Positions 11,374 through 21,690 are shown, counted from the first letter of the stretch. The stretch: DNA of 64,000 bases from Argyresthia goedartella (GCA_949825045.1 OX463813.1:29308001-29372000), one strand, 5' to 3'. Numbers and translations are program-made. The notes: generated by a model not told the origin, from the sequence alone.

Positions 11374-12302
11374 CGTTTGTGAGACATATCTCTACCGCCA
11401 CGCCACGCCAGCGCGAAACCGGAACTTGTCGTTTGTGTGACATATCTCTACCGCCACGCCAGCGCGAAACCGGAACTTGTCGTTTGTGTGACATATCTCT
11501 ACCGCCACGCCAGCGCGAAACCGGAACCTCTCGTTTGTGAGACATATCTCTACCGCCACGCCAGCGCGAAACCGGAACTTCTCGTTTGTGAGACATTTCT
11601 CTACCGCCACGCCAGCGCGAAACCGGAACCTCTCGTTTGTGAGACATATCTCTACCGCCACGCCAGCGCGAAACCGGAACTTCTCGTTTGTGAGACATAT
11701 CTCTACCGCCACGCCACGCCAGCAGAAACCGGAACCTCTCGTTTGTGAGACATATCTCTACCGCCACGCCAGCGCGAAACCGGAACTTCTCGTTTGTGAG
11801 ACATATCTCTACCGCCACGCCAGCGCGAAACCGGAACCTCTCGTTTGTGAGACATATCTCTACCGCCACGCCAGCGCGAAACCGGAACCTTTCGTTTGTG
11901 GGACATATCTCTACCGCCACGCCACGCCAGCGCGAAACCGGAACCTCTCGTTTGTGAGACATATCTCTACCGCCACGCCAGCGCGAAACCGGAACCTTTC
12001 GTTTGTGGGACATATCTCTACCGCCACGCCACGCCAGCGCGAAACCGGAACCTCTCGTTTGTGAGACATATCTCTACCGCCACGCCAGCGCGAAACCGGA
12101 ACCTCTCGTTTGTGAGACATATCTCTACCGCCACGCCAGCGCGAAACCGGAACCTTTCGTTTGTGGGACATATCTCTACCGCCACGCCACGCCAGCGCGA
12201 AACCGGAACCTCTCGTTTGTGAGACATATCTCTACCGCCACGCCAGCGCGAAACCGGAACCTTTCGTTTGTGGGACATATCTCTACCGCCACGCCAGCGC
12301 CA
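11374..12302. repeat. 51-bp tandem minisatellite array, right part
   Basis: Continuation of the array after LINE-A: about 18 units of 51 and 56 bp. A subset carries the variant GTTTGTGGGACATATC, spaced about 107, 158 and 107 bp apart at the right end, giving a local higher-order pattern made of 51- and 56-bp units. The last unit degenerates into GCCAGCGCCAGCGCC at about 12302. Confidence 0.97.
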
Positions 12303-12650
12303 GCGCCATAGAGATCGACAATGTCATGAAATGATCATTCTACAGAGTGTATCCACTGTATCCGCTGAGATGAGGTTTGTACTGACAAACAACAAGTTTA
12401 GTTTAATTTATATGATGACCTGCCTAATATTACATTTGTATTACAAGCTCCTACTTACTAATAAAAACTACCTAGGTACTTGTTATTTAATATTTATCAG
12501 AGAATATATTATATTGGATATCTTTATGACTCCTATATTACGATAGGCAATATACTTTAAGACATTATCTTTTGTACTATACTCGAAAAGAGTACTATGT
12601 ATTCAGTTCTTACAAATATGTTATCATCTGTATAAGGCAGTTGCAATAAA
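12303..12650. other. AT-rich flank, probably 3' end of an unidentified retroelement
   Basis: No convincing coding sequence. The stretch ends in TTGCAATAAA immediately followed by a GATTCT microsatellite, which is how many non-LTR elements terminate. It may therefore be the 3' UTR of a truncated plus-strand LINE. Confidence 0.35.
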
Positions 12651-12675
12651 GATTCTGATTCTGATTCTGATTCTG
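12651..12675 (+). repeat. GATTCT microsatellite tail
   Basis: Four perfect GATTCT copies directly after an AATAAA motif. Confidence 0.85.
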
Positions 12676-12715
12676 TCGTTTTCTAAAGTACGCCCGACTC
12701 AAGAGAAGTTATTTA

Positions 12716-12935
12716 CACGACACTGAATAAACATAAACGTTTACATACAGGCTCATACATTGCTTCTGGCCCCACACTGGGATACCCTGTGTCGTGGGTA
12801 CCAGAAACAGCGACTTCACACAAATAAACATCCAAGACCTGGGGTTTTTTTTTTACCCCCAGCCGGGGATCGAACCCGGGACCTCTCAAATGGTAGGCAG
12901 AGCCACAACCGCTGCGCCACAAAGGTAAGCAGTAA
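12716..12935 (-). mobile_element. tRNA-derived SINE (family 1)
   Basis: On the minus strand, an A box-like TGGCGCAGCGG and a B box GGTTCGATCCC (12867-12877) are placed as in a tRNA. A poly-A-like run and a tail follow, with CAGGTCTTGGATGTTTAT, ACACAGGGTAT and CCAGAAGCAAT. The same tail occurs at 17860-17980 and 19430-19520. The 5' half would carry the internal RNA polymerase III promoter. It is not a tRNA gene, because the acceptor stem does not pair and the tail is shared with other copies. Confidence 0.88.
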
Positions 12936-12978
12936 AATATGATTAAATTGTGCCCTTACTACGCAACGCTTGCTGCCG

Positions 12979-13098
12979 CGCTCGCAATGTCGCAACGTGT
13001 CCGCACGGCGCTCGCAATGTCGCAACGTGTCCGCACGGCGCTCGCAATGTCGCAACGTGTCCGCACGGCGCTCGCAATGTCGCAACGTGTCCGCACGC
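12979..13098. repeat. 30-bp GC-rich tandem repeat, four copies
   Basis: Four essentially perfect copies of a 30-bp unit (CGCTCGCAATGTCGCAACG plus TGTCCGCACGG). The multiple-of-three period opens several frames on both strands, but no gene is inferred. Confidence 0.95.
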
Positions 13099-13699
13099 TG
13101 TGCTTATATCAGGACAAATTGAACTTGCAATAAACGAAACAAAATTATGCGAGCTAATAATAAAACTATTTTTTTTTGTTACAAGCGATACGTAAAATAA
13201 CAAAACAACATCCTGTATATATGATAACACAACTTAGGTACGTTAGATGAATAGATTGGTATATATCTGAAGAACAAAAAAAATAATATAAATAAGAAAC
13301 CTGATAAGTCAGAGTTTAACTCGCATGGAGAGGGTTCCGTGAGATAAATGTTTTTATAAATGCAGACATTTTCATTTTACATGTCACACGGTACACTTTG
13401 CAAATTTTTATTTTCATATTTATGATTAACTCCAAAAAGTGCCCACCAAATTATTTTTTTATTTATTTTCTTAAAGCTTAATTTTTATTTATTTTGGTTT
13501 CATAAAGTGTTAAGTGTACTCAAGATAATTAGTCTTCTATATTCAGAGCCTTGCTATGACAGACGGGCAGTTAGCCACACAAGTAGTCCTGTAAAGTTTA
13601 TTCGTACTCGGACATAAGGAAGGAGCCCAAAACATATTTTCTAGTTTCAAACAAATAGTTAGTTCCTGCAACATTTCGCTTCCGCACGCCAATCTAGAG
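13099..13699. other. No recognisable feature
   Basis: AT-rich sequence with homopolymer runs. I found no coding frame of interest and no repeat that matches elsewhere in the window. Confidence 0.5.
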
Positions 13700-13860
13700 A
13701 ACTGAAATATTATTTCATTCGCAAGATAAAGCCTCCTTCCAGCACAGCTGGGAATAATGATACTCTCTGGCGCTGCGGCTGTGGCTCTGCCCGCCCTACC
13801 GTGCGAGAGGTCCCGGGTTCCATCTCCGGCTGGTGTTTTAAGCAAGATAAAAGGCGGCAA
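13700..13860 (+). mobile_element. tRNA-derived SINE (family 1), degenerate
   Basis: Plus strand. It carries TGGCGCTGCGGCTGTGGCTC as a degenerate A-box region and GGTCCCGGGTTCCATCTCC as a B-box region with the central A changed. The preceding CCTCCTTC and GCACAGCTGGGAATAA block is shared with the copy at 17725, so the family extends upstream of the tRNA-like head. The long tail is missing. Confidence 0.75.
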
Positions 13861-14727
13861 CTTTTTGTTAAAACAAGCTAATGTTAACAAAAACAAAAGC
13901 CTTGTTTTTCGTATGATTAAACGGTTTGGCGAAGTCGAACATTAACAGTGATATAACCGGCTTGTGAAGATCCTTTCCCGCGCATTGCGGGCATGTGAGC
14001 ACAGTGAGTAACTCTGTACACACACAGAGAGGCTAAATTGCGTTTACCTATATGTACCGCTCCCGGCGTTACACAATTATGATGATGCTCTGTGATCTGT
14101 GATGCTCTATATTTCTTGTGGAGAATAACAAAATTACTGATTCGCGCGACTACATTACTGAATGGTTTAGCCAACACTTATTGGCTTAATAAAAACTGTC
14201 TGGGTGAAGTTGTGGGTCAGGGTAGGTTTAGGCTGAACATGTAAGTATAAAAAATCCAACGCTCGTTTTTTCTTTTGTGTATATAGTCGCGCAATTCAGT
14301 AATTTTGTCAGACGAAGCCTATATTTCTAGTTGCGCTCATTTTTTGTCGCTGTTCAGTAATTCAGTCAGGCAAAACCAGTATTTCCGAGCAAAAACTGGA
14401 TTTACAGTCTCACGTTTAAATACTGCCCATTTCTTGGCAACACCGCCCTAGGGTGCAATACGGCGTAATTGGGCAAACTAACTTAAAAAACATGTGTGCA
14501 TGTTATTCCGTTGTACGTCACATTTACCTGTGTCTTTAGTGAATAGTGGTGTGAGACTGATCACGTCAGACGAATTAGGGGGGAAGGAGTCTGTTTCCAT
14601 TTGTTACAAAATAAATGAAGGAAACAAAGATATTGTTTACCAATACCAAGTGTTGGCTCCCAAATACGTTAAATGGTTGCCAAATTTAGTGCTCCCATTT
14701 AGTTTTTCAGGACCGTGTTGATTGCTA
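13861..14727. other. No recognisable gene
   Basis: Mixed sequence with a loose internal duplication (CAGTAATTTTGTCAG near 14298 and CAGTAATTCAGTCAG near 14354). The short frames show no recognisable domain. Confidence 0.4.
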
Positions 14728-14835
14728 TAGGTCACTTTCTGTCCGGATACTAAAGTTAGGTTTGTTAGGTCACCACTTTATAATAAACGTGGAGGCTAAG
14801 CGAAAAAGAGCGGAGCGAGGCGACCCCATAAGGTT
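14728..14835 (+). repeat. Dispersed repeat fragment, family R
   Basis: Contains ACTTTCTGTCCGGATACT and AGCGGAGCGAGGCGACCCCA. A diverged inverted copy lies at 21301-21380, where the reverse complement reads GCTTTCTGTCCGAATACT and AGCGGAGCGAGGCGACC. Confidence 0.65.
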
Positions 14836-14930
14836 TGGTATAGGCTGTATTTTTTAATCAATTTTGGAACAGACAAACTAACGCCATAAACGAATAGCCC
14901 CTTATGTAGTGTGCGGTGTAAGTTACACAA

Positions 14931-16871
14931 CAGGGGGGCGATCGCGGTAAAAAATATCAACCGAACCATAGCTGAACCATAACCGAAACACAACTTTAAG
15001 GACTTTTCGTATCGCGGTAATGTTTTGACAGATGGTTGAACCGAAGTTCGATTGGAGTTGGTCCGTTACCGCTGTCAAACGAACGGTTGTGTTAAAGTTA
15101 TTGTGGAGCTACTTTTTCAGGACTGGTTTAGAATTGTTGAGATGAAAAGTAGGTCAAAATCGTGAAATTGATGTGTCTGGACTTTGGAAATGGCATACGA
15201 GTGTGATATAGCTATAGCGCGAGCCCAATCTAAAACAGAGAATCGGATTTTATCAAGCGATATTGACGGTCGAAGGAGTTAGCTTGTGGACACGTTAATT
15301 ACTCAGTTGACCCTTAATTTGCCACCAACCAGTGCTTTGGATGTGGACAATGTACAAGTTAGTAGAAATATTTTACATAAAACTATATAAGTATACTATA
15401 CTTACATGATTACATGAATTAATAAATTATAGCTAATATTTTCTACAGCATATTTACAGGAAAAGTAAACATGGTTTAGAAAACTCGTGGGGATAATGTC
15501 ATTAAAATTATACTAAGGGCACTTTTAAAATTAAAATTTATATTAAGTAACGATTCAGGGCATATTTCCTACATAACTATATCCTACCCAAACTGATAGT
15601 AAAGTATAGAATTACCTGCTTCGTCAATCTATTATTTCACAAATTCATTTGAAGGACTGCTATAGTATTAATACTATAGGGGTCTGAGCATTCTGCAGAG
15701 CAGCCTGGGAAGTCTGTGCAGCCTTTGCCCTAAGATGTTCAACTTTCAATCCCATCAGCCTTGATACGTCCAACATGCTTATGCTGGCTGGAATATTAAT
15801 AAAACAATTTGCTGTACGTTTTCCTTTAGGATATGAAAACAATTAACATTGTTATTCTTATTTATCTAAACTTTGTACACCTTCTTACAAAAGCATTATA
15901 TTCTGATAGGGACAAAGTTTAAGATAAAGAAAACTACATACCTTGATACATTCCTTTGCAGTCCTATCTGCTCTAAAGGGGTTGAGGATGTCTGCGCACT
16001 CCCCCCACGGGTCAGGTCAACGAACCTCTTCCCGAAGAATCGCCTCTGTCCACACCTGTGGACAGGTCATGGTCAGAGTGTCGATAAGACTCCAACCCAG
16101 GTCATGGGATGGCCCTTGCGGGCGGTGGTCTTCATGTGGCGCTGGTATGCAGTGGGTGATCGCCGGCTAGGCAACCAGGTCGCGTGGCAGGCGGCGGCGG
16201 TCGGGCAGGCGCGCGTGGTGCGGCGCCAGTACGGCGATGTGCGGGTGTTATGACGAATCCGCACGCGCGAACATGCCCTTCGCCAGCCTCTGGACAAACT
16301 GGTCCACGGTTTCCTATCTTAGGTCACTCTGGATTGTCGCGTTCCTGACGTAGCGGGGGGCGCCGACGATGGTACGCAGAGAGAGGTTCTCTTGGGCTCG
16401 GAATCTCCGTTTGTTCGTCTCCGAGCACAGGGCGTACCATGCTGGGGTCGCGTAGGGGAGGCAGGATCTCGCGTAGGACTTGTAGATCCCGAGCTTCGCC
16501 CTCAGAGGGAGGCTGGAATACACTTATTTATAAAGCTACATTTCTATCCACTTGAATCTTTTATCTGTAATTTTTCGTTCACCTAGTAAACACATCAAAT
16601 TCCACGAATTCCCACCTAAGTGTGGTCAAAAATAGAGTAGTTAACAACAAAAAGGCGAAATCGACGGTCGATTATACACAATCGATGCTACATCTCTAAT
16701 GTTTTGATTACGACAATGGTTCGGATAAGGTTCAGCTTCGGTCTCCACTAAAACTTTAGCGCGATACCGAATTTCATTGAACCGAACCAAAGTAGAATTA
16801 CAACTGGAACTGAACCAGAACCATACCTTTGACGTTCGTTGACTATACAAAATAGCGCGATCGGCCCCCTG
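14931..16871. mobile_element. Candidate terminal-inverted-repeat DNA element, 1.94 kb
   Basis: Left end CAGGGGGGCGATCGCG and right end (reverse complement) CAGGGGGCCGATCGCG match at 15 of 16 positions. The flanks carry the direct repeat GTAAGTTACACAA (14918-14930 and 16872-16884). Similarity continues inward in diverged form: both ends carry GGTTCGGTT/GGTTCAG-type clusters, and TATCGCGGTAATGTTTT near 15009 pairs with the inverted TATCGCGCTAAAGTTTT near 16750. The interior holds a Jockey fragment (15940-16523) and otherwise nothing recognisable, so it is non-autonomous or composite. CAGGG ends recall hAT elements, but a 13-bp flank is not the hAT 8-bp duplication, so the superfamily is left open. 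Confidence 0.6.
15940..16523 (-). pseudogene. Jockey-type LINE ORF2 C-terminal fragment
   Basis: The minus-strand translation begins MYSSLPLRAKLGIYKSYA and continues through PYATPAWYALCS, RAQENLSLRTIVGAPRYVRN and, after an in-frame stop at about 16318, TVDQFVQRLAKGMFARAD. This is the conserved region after the RT domain in Jockey-clade ORF2 proteins (SLPLR..IYK.Y.R....YA.PAW, then LR.IVGA.RYVRN). At least two in-frame stops and the loss of all upstream domains make it a dead fragment. GC content is far higher than in the surrounding DNA. Its position inside the candidate 14931-16871 element suggests a later insertion. Confidence 0.85.
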
Positions 16872-16913
16872 GTAAGTTACACAACAATCAAATATATCAA
16901 TGTTGATAGTCGT

Positions 16914-17150
16914 TTAAGGATTTTTATACAAGCATGTAAATAAGTTTTTAGACGTGGATGTATAATGGGTTTTTATACGTGCATGTAAAATGGGTTTTTA
17001 TACGTGCTTGTATAATGGGTTTTTATACGTCAATGTATAAAAGGATTTTGTACGTGCATGTTTCATTGGTTTTATACGTGCATTTATAATGGGTTTTAAA
17101 AAGTGAATGTAAAATGGGTTTTATACGTGCATGTAAAATGGATTTTCATT
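16914..17150. repeat. Imperfect ~25-bp tandem repeat
   Basis: About nine diverged copies of a unit resembling GGGTTTTTATACGTGCATGT plus AAAAT. Units vary in the TATACGTGC core and in length. Confidence 0.85.
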
Positions 17151-17724
17151 TTCTGCCTTCACTGCATAGACTTGGCCGACTCCACTCCCTATAGGAGAAG
17201 GCAAGATGTTTTTTATAAGCTTTTATTTACTTTCAATAGACTTCTGTCATACTTTTTAGCATTCTGTATTTATTAGTTCTCATCATTATTCGCCTTATCA
17301 CCTTTTCAGCATTACAGCTGTTGTGTATTCTGAGAGCCACATTTTTTCATTACTTCTATTAATTAAATTATTAAACAACAAATATTTTTTTAGCTCCTTC
17401 TTTAATCAACGGTAAAACTACTAGAAACCCTTTACGCAACTGGTAAAGGTCGAGAACCTCGATGCAGATACTCATCATCATCAATACCTTGACAATGAGT
17501 TAACATTCTGACTAATGATGTGTGCTATCGTTTACCACATGTAAATGAACCCTTCATAGATAAACAATAAACATAGAACAACCACAACAAACAACATAGA
17601 TTCAAATACATATAGAAAGGACTTGCGGCTTCTGTGGCGCAGACGAGTATCTACACCGCAATAGAGATGTACCGCTTTTGAATCCCGTTCGTAGAAAGAA
17701 AGAAAATGATTATTAACGTTTCCA
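17151..17724. other. No recognisable gene
   Basis: AT-rich mixed sequence. A tRNA-like TGTGGCGCAGACGAG near 17633 could be a SINE head remnant, but no B box follows at the right distance. Confidence 0.35.
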
Positions 17725-17985
17725 TACAGTCATTCGCTCGATAAACATAAACCTCCTTCTGGCACAGTTGGGAATAAAGACACTCCCTGGCACCGCGGCT
17801 GTGGCTCTGCCTACCATGCGAGAGGTCCCGGGTTCGATCCCCGTCTGGGGATGAAGATAATACTCCAGGTCTTGGATGTTTATATGTGTGTGATGTCACT
17901 GGTTCTGGTTCCAACGACACAGGGTATCGTAGTGTGGGCCAGAAGCAATATATGTGCCTGTATATAAATGTTTATGTTATGTTAA
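17725..17985 (+). mobile_element. tRNA-derived SINE (family 1), near complete
   Basis: Plus strand. The upstream block with CCTCCTTCTGGCACAG is followed by the A-box region TGGCACCGCGGCTGTGG, the B box GGTTCGATCCC (17831-17841), and the tail with CCAGGTCTTGGATGTTTAT, ACACAGGGTATC and GGGCCAGAAGCAAT. It is the best-preserved copy of the family in the window and defines the tail shared with 12716-12935 and 19375-19530. Confidence 0.9.
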
Positions 17986-18479
17986 CTTCACGCGTATGAA
18001 ACCGCGGGCAACAGCTAACACCAGTAGTACTCTTTTGAAGTTCGTTCTACAGACAGACAACATCTACGATCGCGCCGAGTGAAGTATCCTGACATTCACT
18101 TTATCAACGTCGCTTGTCACGACTCTACGCCATTTTCATTCTAGAAATAGTATGTCGTCGAACCCTCTTGGTTCTTGGTTCTGTCTTGCAATATTTTTTC
18201 ACATCCCTGAAATCTATCACAATCCACTTCAAATCGATGTATTGAAGGATGTTTGCCAACTTTAAATTGTCGTTTGAACAATCAGAACGCGATTATGTCA
18301 CAAGAGCTGTCATTTGAAACGATTGAGATTGGCGACACGTCAATTTGAATGGGATCGGGATATGTCATGCAACAGAATCCAATAACGAATATTGAATGCA
18401 GTATTGTTTAAAGACGTTCAAACTATACAGGGTGTTACTTTGGTAACCCTTTTTGTAAGAGAAACATCAACAAATACTA
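17986..18479. other. No recognisable gene
   Basis: Unique-looking mixed sequence. TACAGGGTGTTAC near 18425 matches TACAGGGTGTAAC near 19532 and marks another short dispersed repeat. Confidence 0.4.
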
Positions 18480-18640
18480 TATGATGATGGAAAACAACGT
18501 GAGGAAACCTTTATGCTGCGGCGATGGGCTACCACCATGTTACGCAAAATAGTGTATTCAATAACTTGCTTAACGTGGGCACAATTGTGCCTCTACCACA
18601 CCGCATAGGAAAAGGCGTGACGCTATGTATTAACACAGAA
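18480..18640 (-). repeat. Lep1-like Helitron-type repeat fragment
   Basis: The reverse complement reads AGCGTCACGCCTTTTCC, then GTAGAGGCACAATTGTGCCC and later a GGTAGCCCATCGCCGC-type end. This order (GCGTCACGCCTTT, GGCAGAGGCAC, TAGCCCATCGCCG) matches the fragment at 19700 and resembles the non-autonomous Helitron-like Lep1 repeats known from Lepidoptera. The family name is from memory and tentative. Confidence 0.45.
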
Positions 18641-18963
18641 TCAATCTAGTGGCATAGCACTGGCGAAGATAATGTGTATCATAGAACTGTAAATAGGGTA
18701 AATGGGCTATTACTAAGGCAAAGTTACTGAATACTACATTTTTGTCACACCTGCGTCTACTGCCATTGTATATCTACAACATCGATCTATATCTCTTTGA
18801 AATTGACATTTGAAGGATATTCAGGAACTTCAAATCGCAGTTTTGACATGAGACGTAATTTCAATAAAAACAAAGTAAATTATTGTGCTGCACCACCCAG
18901 CTAATTACTTTTCTTGCTGTGCTTAACATTAAGTATGGGCTCTGTCAAGTAAGGTCCGACCTA

Positions 18964-19143
18964 GACTGGCCGAGAATAACCCGAGAATTTCGCAATTTAA
19001 TCTAATTACTACTACAACTTCGTAACAATCTACAGAAACGTCATAAACTTATGTAAGTGAGGGACAGAGTTGTGTTTATTAGTTACTGTGGATTTTTCTA
19101 ATTCATTCAAAATGAGAAATTCTCGGCTTATTCTCGTCCAGTC
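18964..19143. mobile_element. MITE-like element, 180 bp with ~28-bp inverted ends
   Basis: The left end GACTGGCCGAGAATAACCCG and following GAGAATTTC is repeated in inverse orientation at 19116-19143 (GACTGGACGAGAATAAGCCG when reverse-complemented). The interior is about 120 bp and non-coding. No clear target duplication was found. Confidence 0.7.
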
Positions 19144-19374
19144 TCGGCTTTATTAATGTGTGCCTTAGTATCAAGTTAACGAACTGTGTCTACTGTGCCA
19201 TCCAACCTAACCTGACTGACAGGCGAGGAGTAATGAATAAGACCCTGTTTAAAGATAAATCGCTGATGCAGTAAATATAAGGAGGCTGATGGCTTTTTGA
19301 TTTTGACCGGATGTTCAATGTGTGCCGCCATGTTCGTGGTCCACCACCACTAAACGTGAGGAAAAATTGACGAG

Positions 19375-19530
19375 ATCTGTGCAGAGGTTCCGGGTACGAA
19401 TCCGGGCTGAGGAGGAAGACAAAAAACACCCGCTCTGATATGTTTATATGTGTGTGACGTCGCTGCTTCTGGTTCCCACGAAACAGGGTATCCTAGTGTA
19501 GTTCCTGAAGCAATGCGTGTGCCTTTATAT
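19375..19530 (+). mobile_element. SINE (family 1) tail with degenerate head
   Basis: Degenerate B-box region CCGGGTACGAATCCGGGC, then the family tail (ATGTTTATATGTGTGTGACG, ACAGGGTATCCTAGTGTAG, GAAGCAATGCGTGTGCC). The A box is not recognisable. Confidence 0.75.
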
Positions 19531-19699
19531 ACAGGGTGTAACAAAGAGATATAGTAATATTTAAGAGGGTTGTTAGAGACATCAATCTGAACAACTTTCA
19601 CAATGAAACCGTTTTCATCAGAGCAACTGAATTTGACACATCAAAACTTTTGGGGGAATGAAAAATAAAGTGTAAACCATCACATGTCCATAAATGCGG

Positions 19700-19850
19700 C
19701 TGTAAACATACAACAAAGCGTCACGCCTTTTCCCATAAGGGATGTCAGAGGCACTGTTGCGCCCATGTTTTTCATGACAGGGGGCTAGCCCATCGCCGCG
19801 GCTCTGGAGATATGAAAGTCTCCTCACAATTATTTCCATCATCGCATTAT
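19700..19850 (+). repeat. Lep1-like Helitron-type repeat fragment
   Basis: Reads AAGCGTCACGCCTTTTCCC, then AGAGGCACTGTTGCGCCCAT, and GGGGCTAGCCCATCGCCG, followed by CTCCTCACAAT. It is the same block order as 18480-18640 on the other strand. Weaker pieces lie at 21490-21550 and 26755-26860. Confidence 0.45.
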
Positions 19851-20389
19851 GTCTATTTGTAGTTTTTGTTGACCTTTTTATTATAACAAGGTTAACGGAG
19901 CACCTAGTATTGTTTTCTGAAATCTTAAACTGATAGGTTTAGTCTACACCAAGCTTTTTGTTGTTATGAAAGCAATGAATTTTAGATTAAGTGTTAACAC
20001 TAACTAGAAGGTTTAATATTAGCTGTGTTCTGTCTGTAAACCTTGACTTGAAATTAACTGACTATCTGTAATATGAACCTCAACAACTTTAGTATGTTAA
20101 CATGGATTAATGTTTCAACGAACATGACCAACGTCCCTGATGGAGTATGGAATCAGTTTCGAAGTTAGTTGCCTATTTTAAGTAATTTAAGCGAAGCGTC
20201 TGTGGCCAGCGGTATTCGCACATCGGAGACGATCGTGCGGTTAGCAACATCTGGCCGAGACTGGTACTAGATGGGTGTCCGTTTTTTATGTGGCATTCGT
20301 TTCAGGCGCTTCCGTGTTTTCGATGACACATTAAGCTGTAAGTTCTGACTACTATCGCTACTCGTTGGTAGTGTCGTAAAACTGTGTCA
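19851..20389. other. No recognisable feature
   Basis: Mixed sequence without coding signature or a repeat seen elsewhere in the window. Confidence 0.4.
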
Positions 20390-20545
20390 CAGGCCCTAAT
20401 AGGCCGATAACTTCAGACAGTCAGGTTAGCCACTAGCCCAAAACCCCCTCCATAACCCACACTGAGCCATCGTTGTGGAGTACGGCTCAAACTTACTCGT
20501 ATCCGGGTAAAGGTTCCCATGCCGCTCGATGAGGACATTCATGGG
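20390..20545 (+). repeat. Dispersed repeat, family P, copy 1
   Basis: Shares GACAGTCAGGTTAGCC, CACACTGAGCCATCGT and GTGGAGTACGGCTCAAAC with 28005-28135 (plus) and 60904-61030 (minus). It is non-coding, and its origin is unknown. Confidence 0.75.
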
Positions 20546-20729
20546 TACATAGGTATAGGTACATGGGTATAGTTTTAGTTCATATCTTGAGAAATCCTTT
20601 CCACCTGCATAGCTGCTTCATGCTTTTGTCTGGTTTTTGCTCCACGGGTTGAAGCACAGTTAAGCCAGTAATTGAATTCGTCTAATGTTAAACTGTTTAC
20701 TTAATTGAGTAAAAAGTTACATAATAAAA

Positions 20730-21275
20730 CAGGTCAAGTGCGAGTCGGACTCGCGCACGAAGGGTTCCATTCCACCGTACCGTACAAAGTTGCGTAGTCC
20801 ATGTACGTAAGCAGATGCATTTACGAGTATAAGTTTGTATGTGGTTTACAGAAAAAAAAACCCTGGGAATTCCGGGTAGGTTTTCATATGAGTATATATT
20901 TTGTATTTTGTCATAATTTTGAGGAGGGGAGGAGGGTCATTTTTGCACCTTTTTGATCATAACTTCCGAAGTTAACAAAAATTAAATTAAAAAGTATAGT
21001 TTTGACAAGTTTATAAAGAACCCTTTTCAACGATACCCTACATGGCGTATTACGGTGTTTCTTTTTGTCATTTTAGTTTTTTGTAGGAAATATTTTTTTC
21101 ATATAGACCTTAATTATGTTGCGGTTATTAGAATTAGTATTTTTGCAGAAAATTTCAGAACTCTATCTCTTATAGTTCCTGAGAAAAGTACCTATGACAG
21201 ACGAATTGAAGGACACGCGAGTGATCTTATAAGGTTTCATTTTTAACCTTTTGAGGTACGGAACCCTAAAAAAAT
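20730..21275 (+). repeat. Dispersed repeat, family Q, longest copy
   Basis: Begins GGTCAAGTGCGAGTCGGAC and CGCGCACGAAGGGTTCC and ends GAGGTACGGAACCCTAAAAA. The same head or tail blocks recur at 25885, 27265, 35785 (minus), 49058 and 50640 (minus). Such blocks are widespread in lepidopteran genomes. No open frame of interest, inverted ends or RT motif was seen, so the class is not assigned. Confidence 0.8.
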
Positions 21276-21300
21276 AATTACATTCTAATTAATACTGAAC

Positions 21301-21385
21301 TATATGGGGTCGCCTCGCTCCGCTCCGCTTCGCTTCGCCTCCGGGTAGTATTCGGACAGAAAGCAACCTGTAGCAAACAATACAG
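21301..21385 (-). repeat. Dispersed repeat fragment, family R, inverted copy
   Basis: GGTCGCCTCGCTCCGCTCCG and GTAGTATTCGGACAGAAAGC are the reverse complement of the blocks at 14728-14835. Confidence 0.65.
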
Positions 21386-21479
21386 TTCTGTGAATCGACA
21401 CGGGGGCCTTAAATTTTGAACATTTAACATATTTGGGACTCAAAACTTATATTGGTATACAATGAAGATTTTGCCATTC

Positions 21480-21690
21480 AATTCTCCATTTAACGTGACA
21501 ACGGACTAGCCCATCGTCGAAGCTATAAAGATGAAGGTTTCCTCACAATGTCCGCATGTTCCACACACCTTCAGAACGTCCGCTGATATCGTAGTACAAG
21601 GTACGGAGCGTCATATATTTTCTCATTTAAGCTGGCAGAGGCATAATTGTGTCCACGTTGAACTAGGGGCACTATTTCTCTAATTTACAC
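21480..21690. repeat. Degenerate Lep1-like fragments
   Basis: Contains CTAGCCCATCGTCGAAGC, TTCCTCACAATGTCCGC and, further on, GGAGCGTCATATATTTTCTC with GGCAGAGGCATAATTGTG. This is the same block vocabulary as the Lep1-like copies at 18480 and 19700, but rearranged. Confidence 0.35.

Noticed and set aside
1..12302. Direct repeats as a CRISPR array
   Set aside because: There are no unique spacers between repeats; units are contiguous, and the context is a eukaryotic genome.
12860..12935. tRNA-like A and B boxes as genuine tRNA genes (also 13764, 17790, 25690, 53600)
   Set aside because: No consistent acceptor-stem pairing, and the heads are attached to repeated tails; they are SINE heads.
12943..13230. 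Frames across the 30-bp GC-rich repeat
   Set aside because: Period-driven frames on both strands, as in the satellite.
15873..16297. Plus- and minus-strand frames of 74-126 codons in the GC-rich Jockey fragment
   Set aside because: They are shadows of the Jockey C-terminal coding sequence in other frames.
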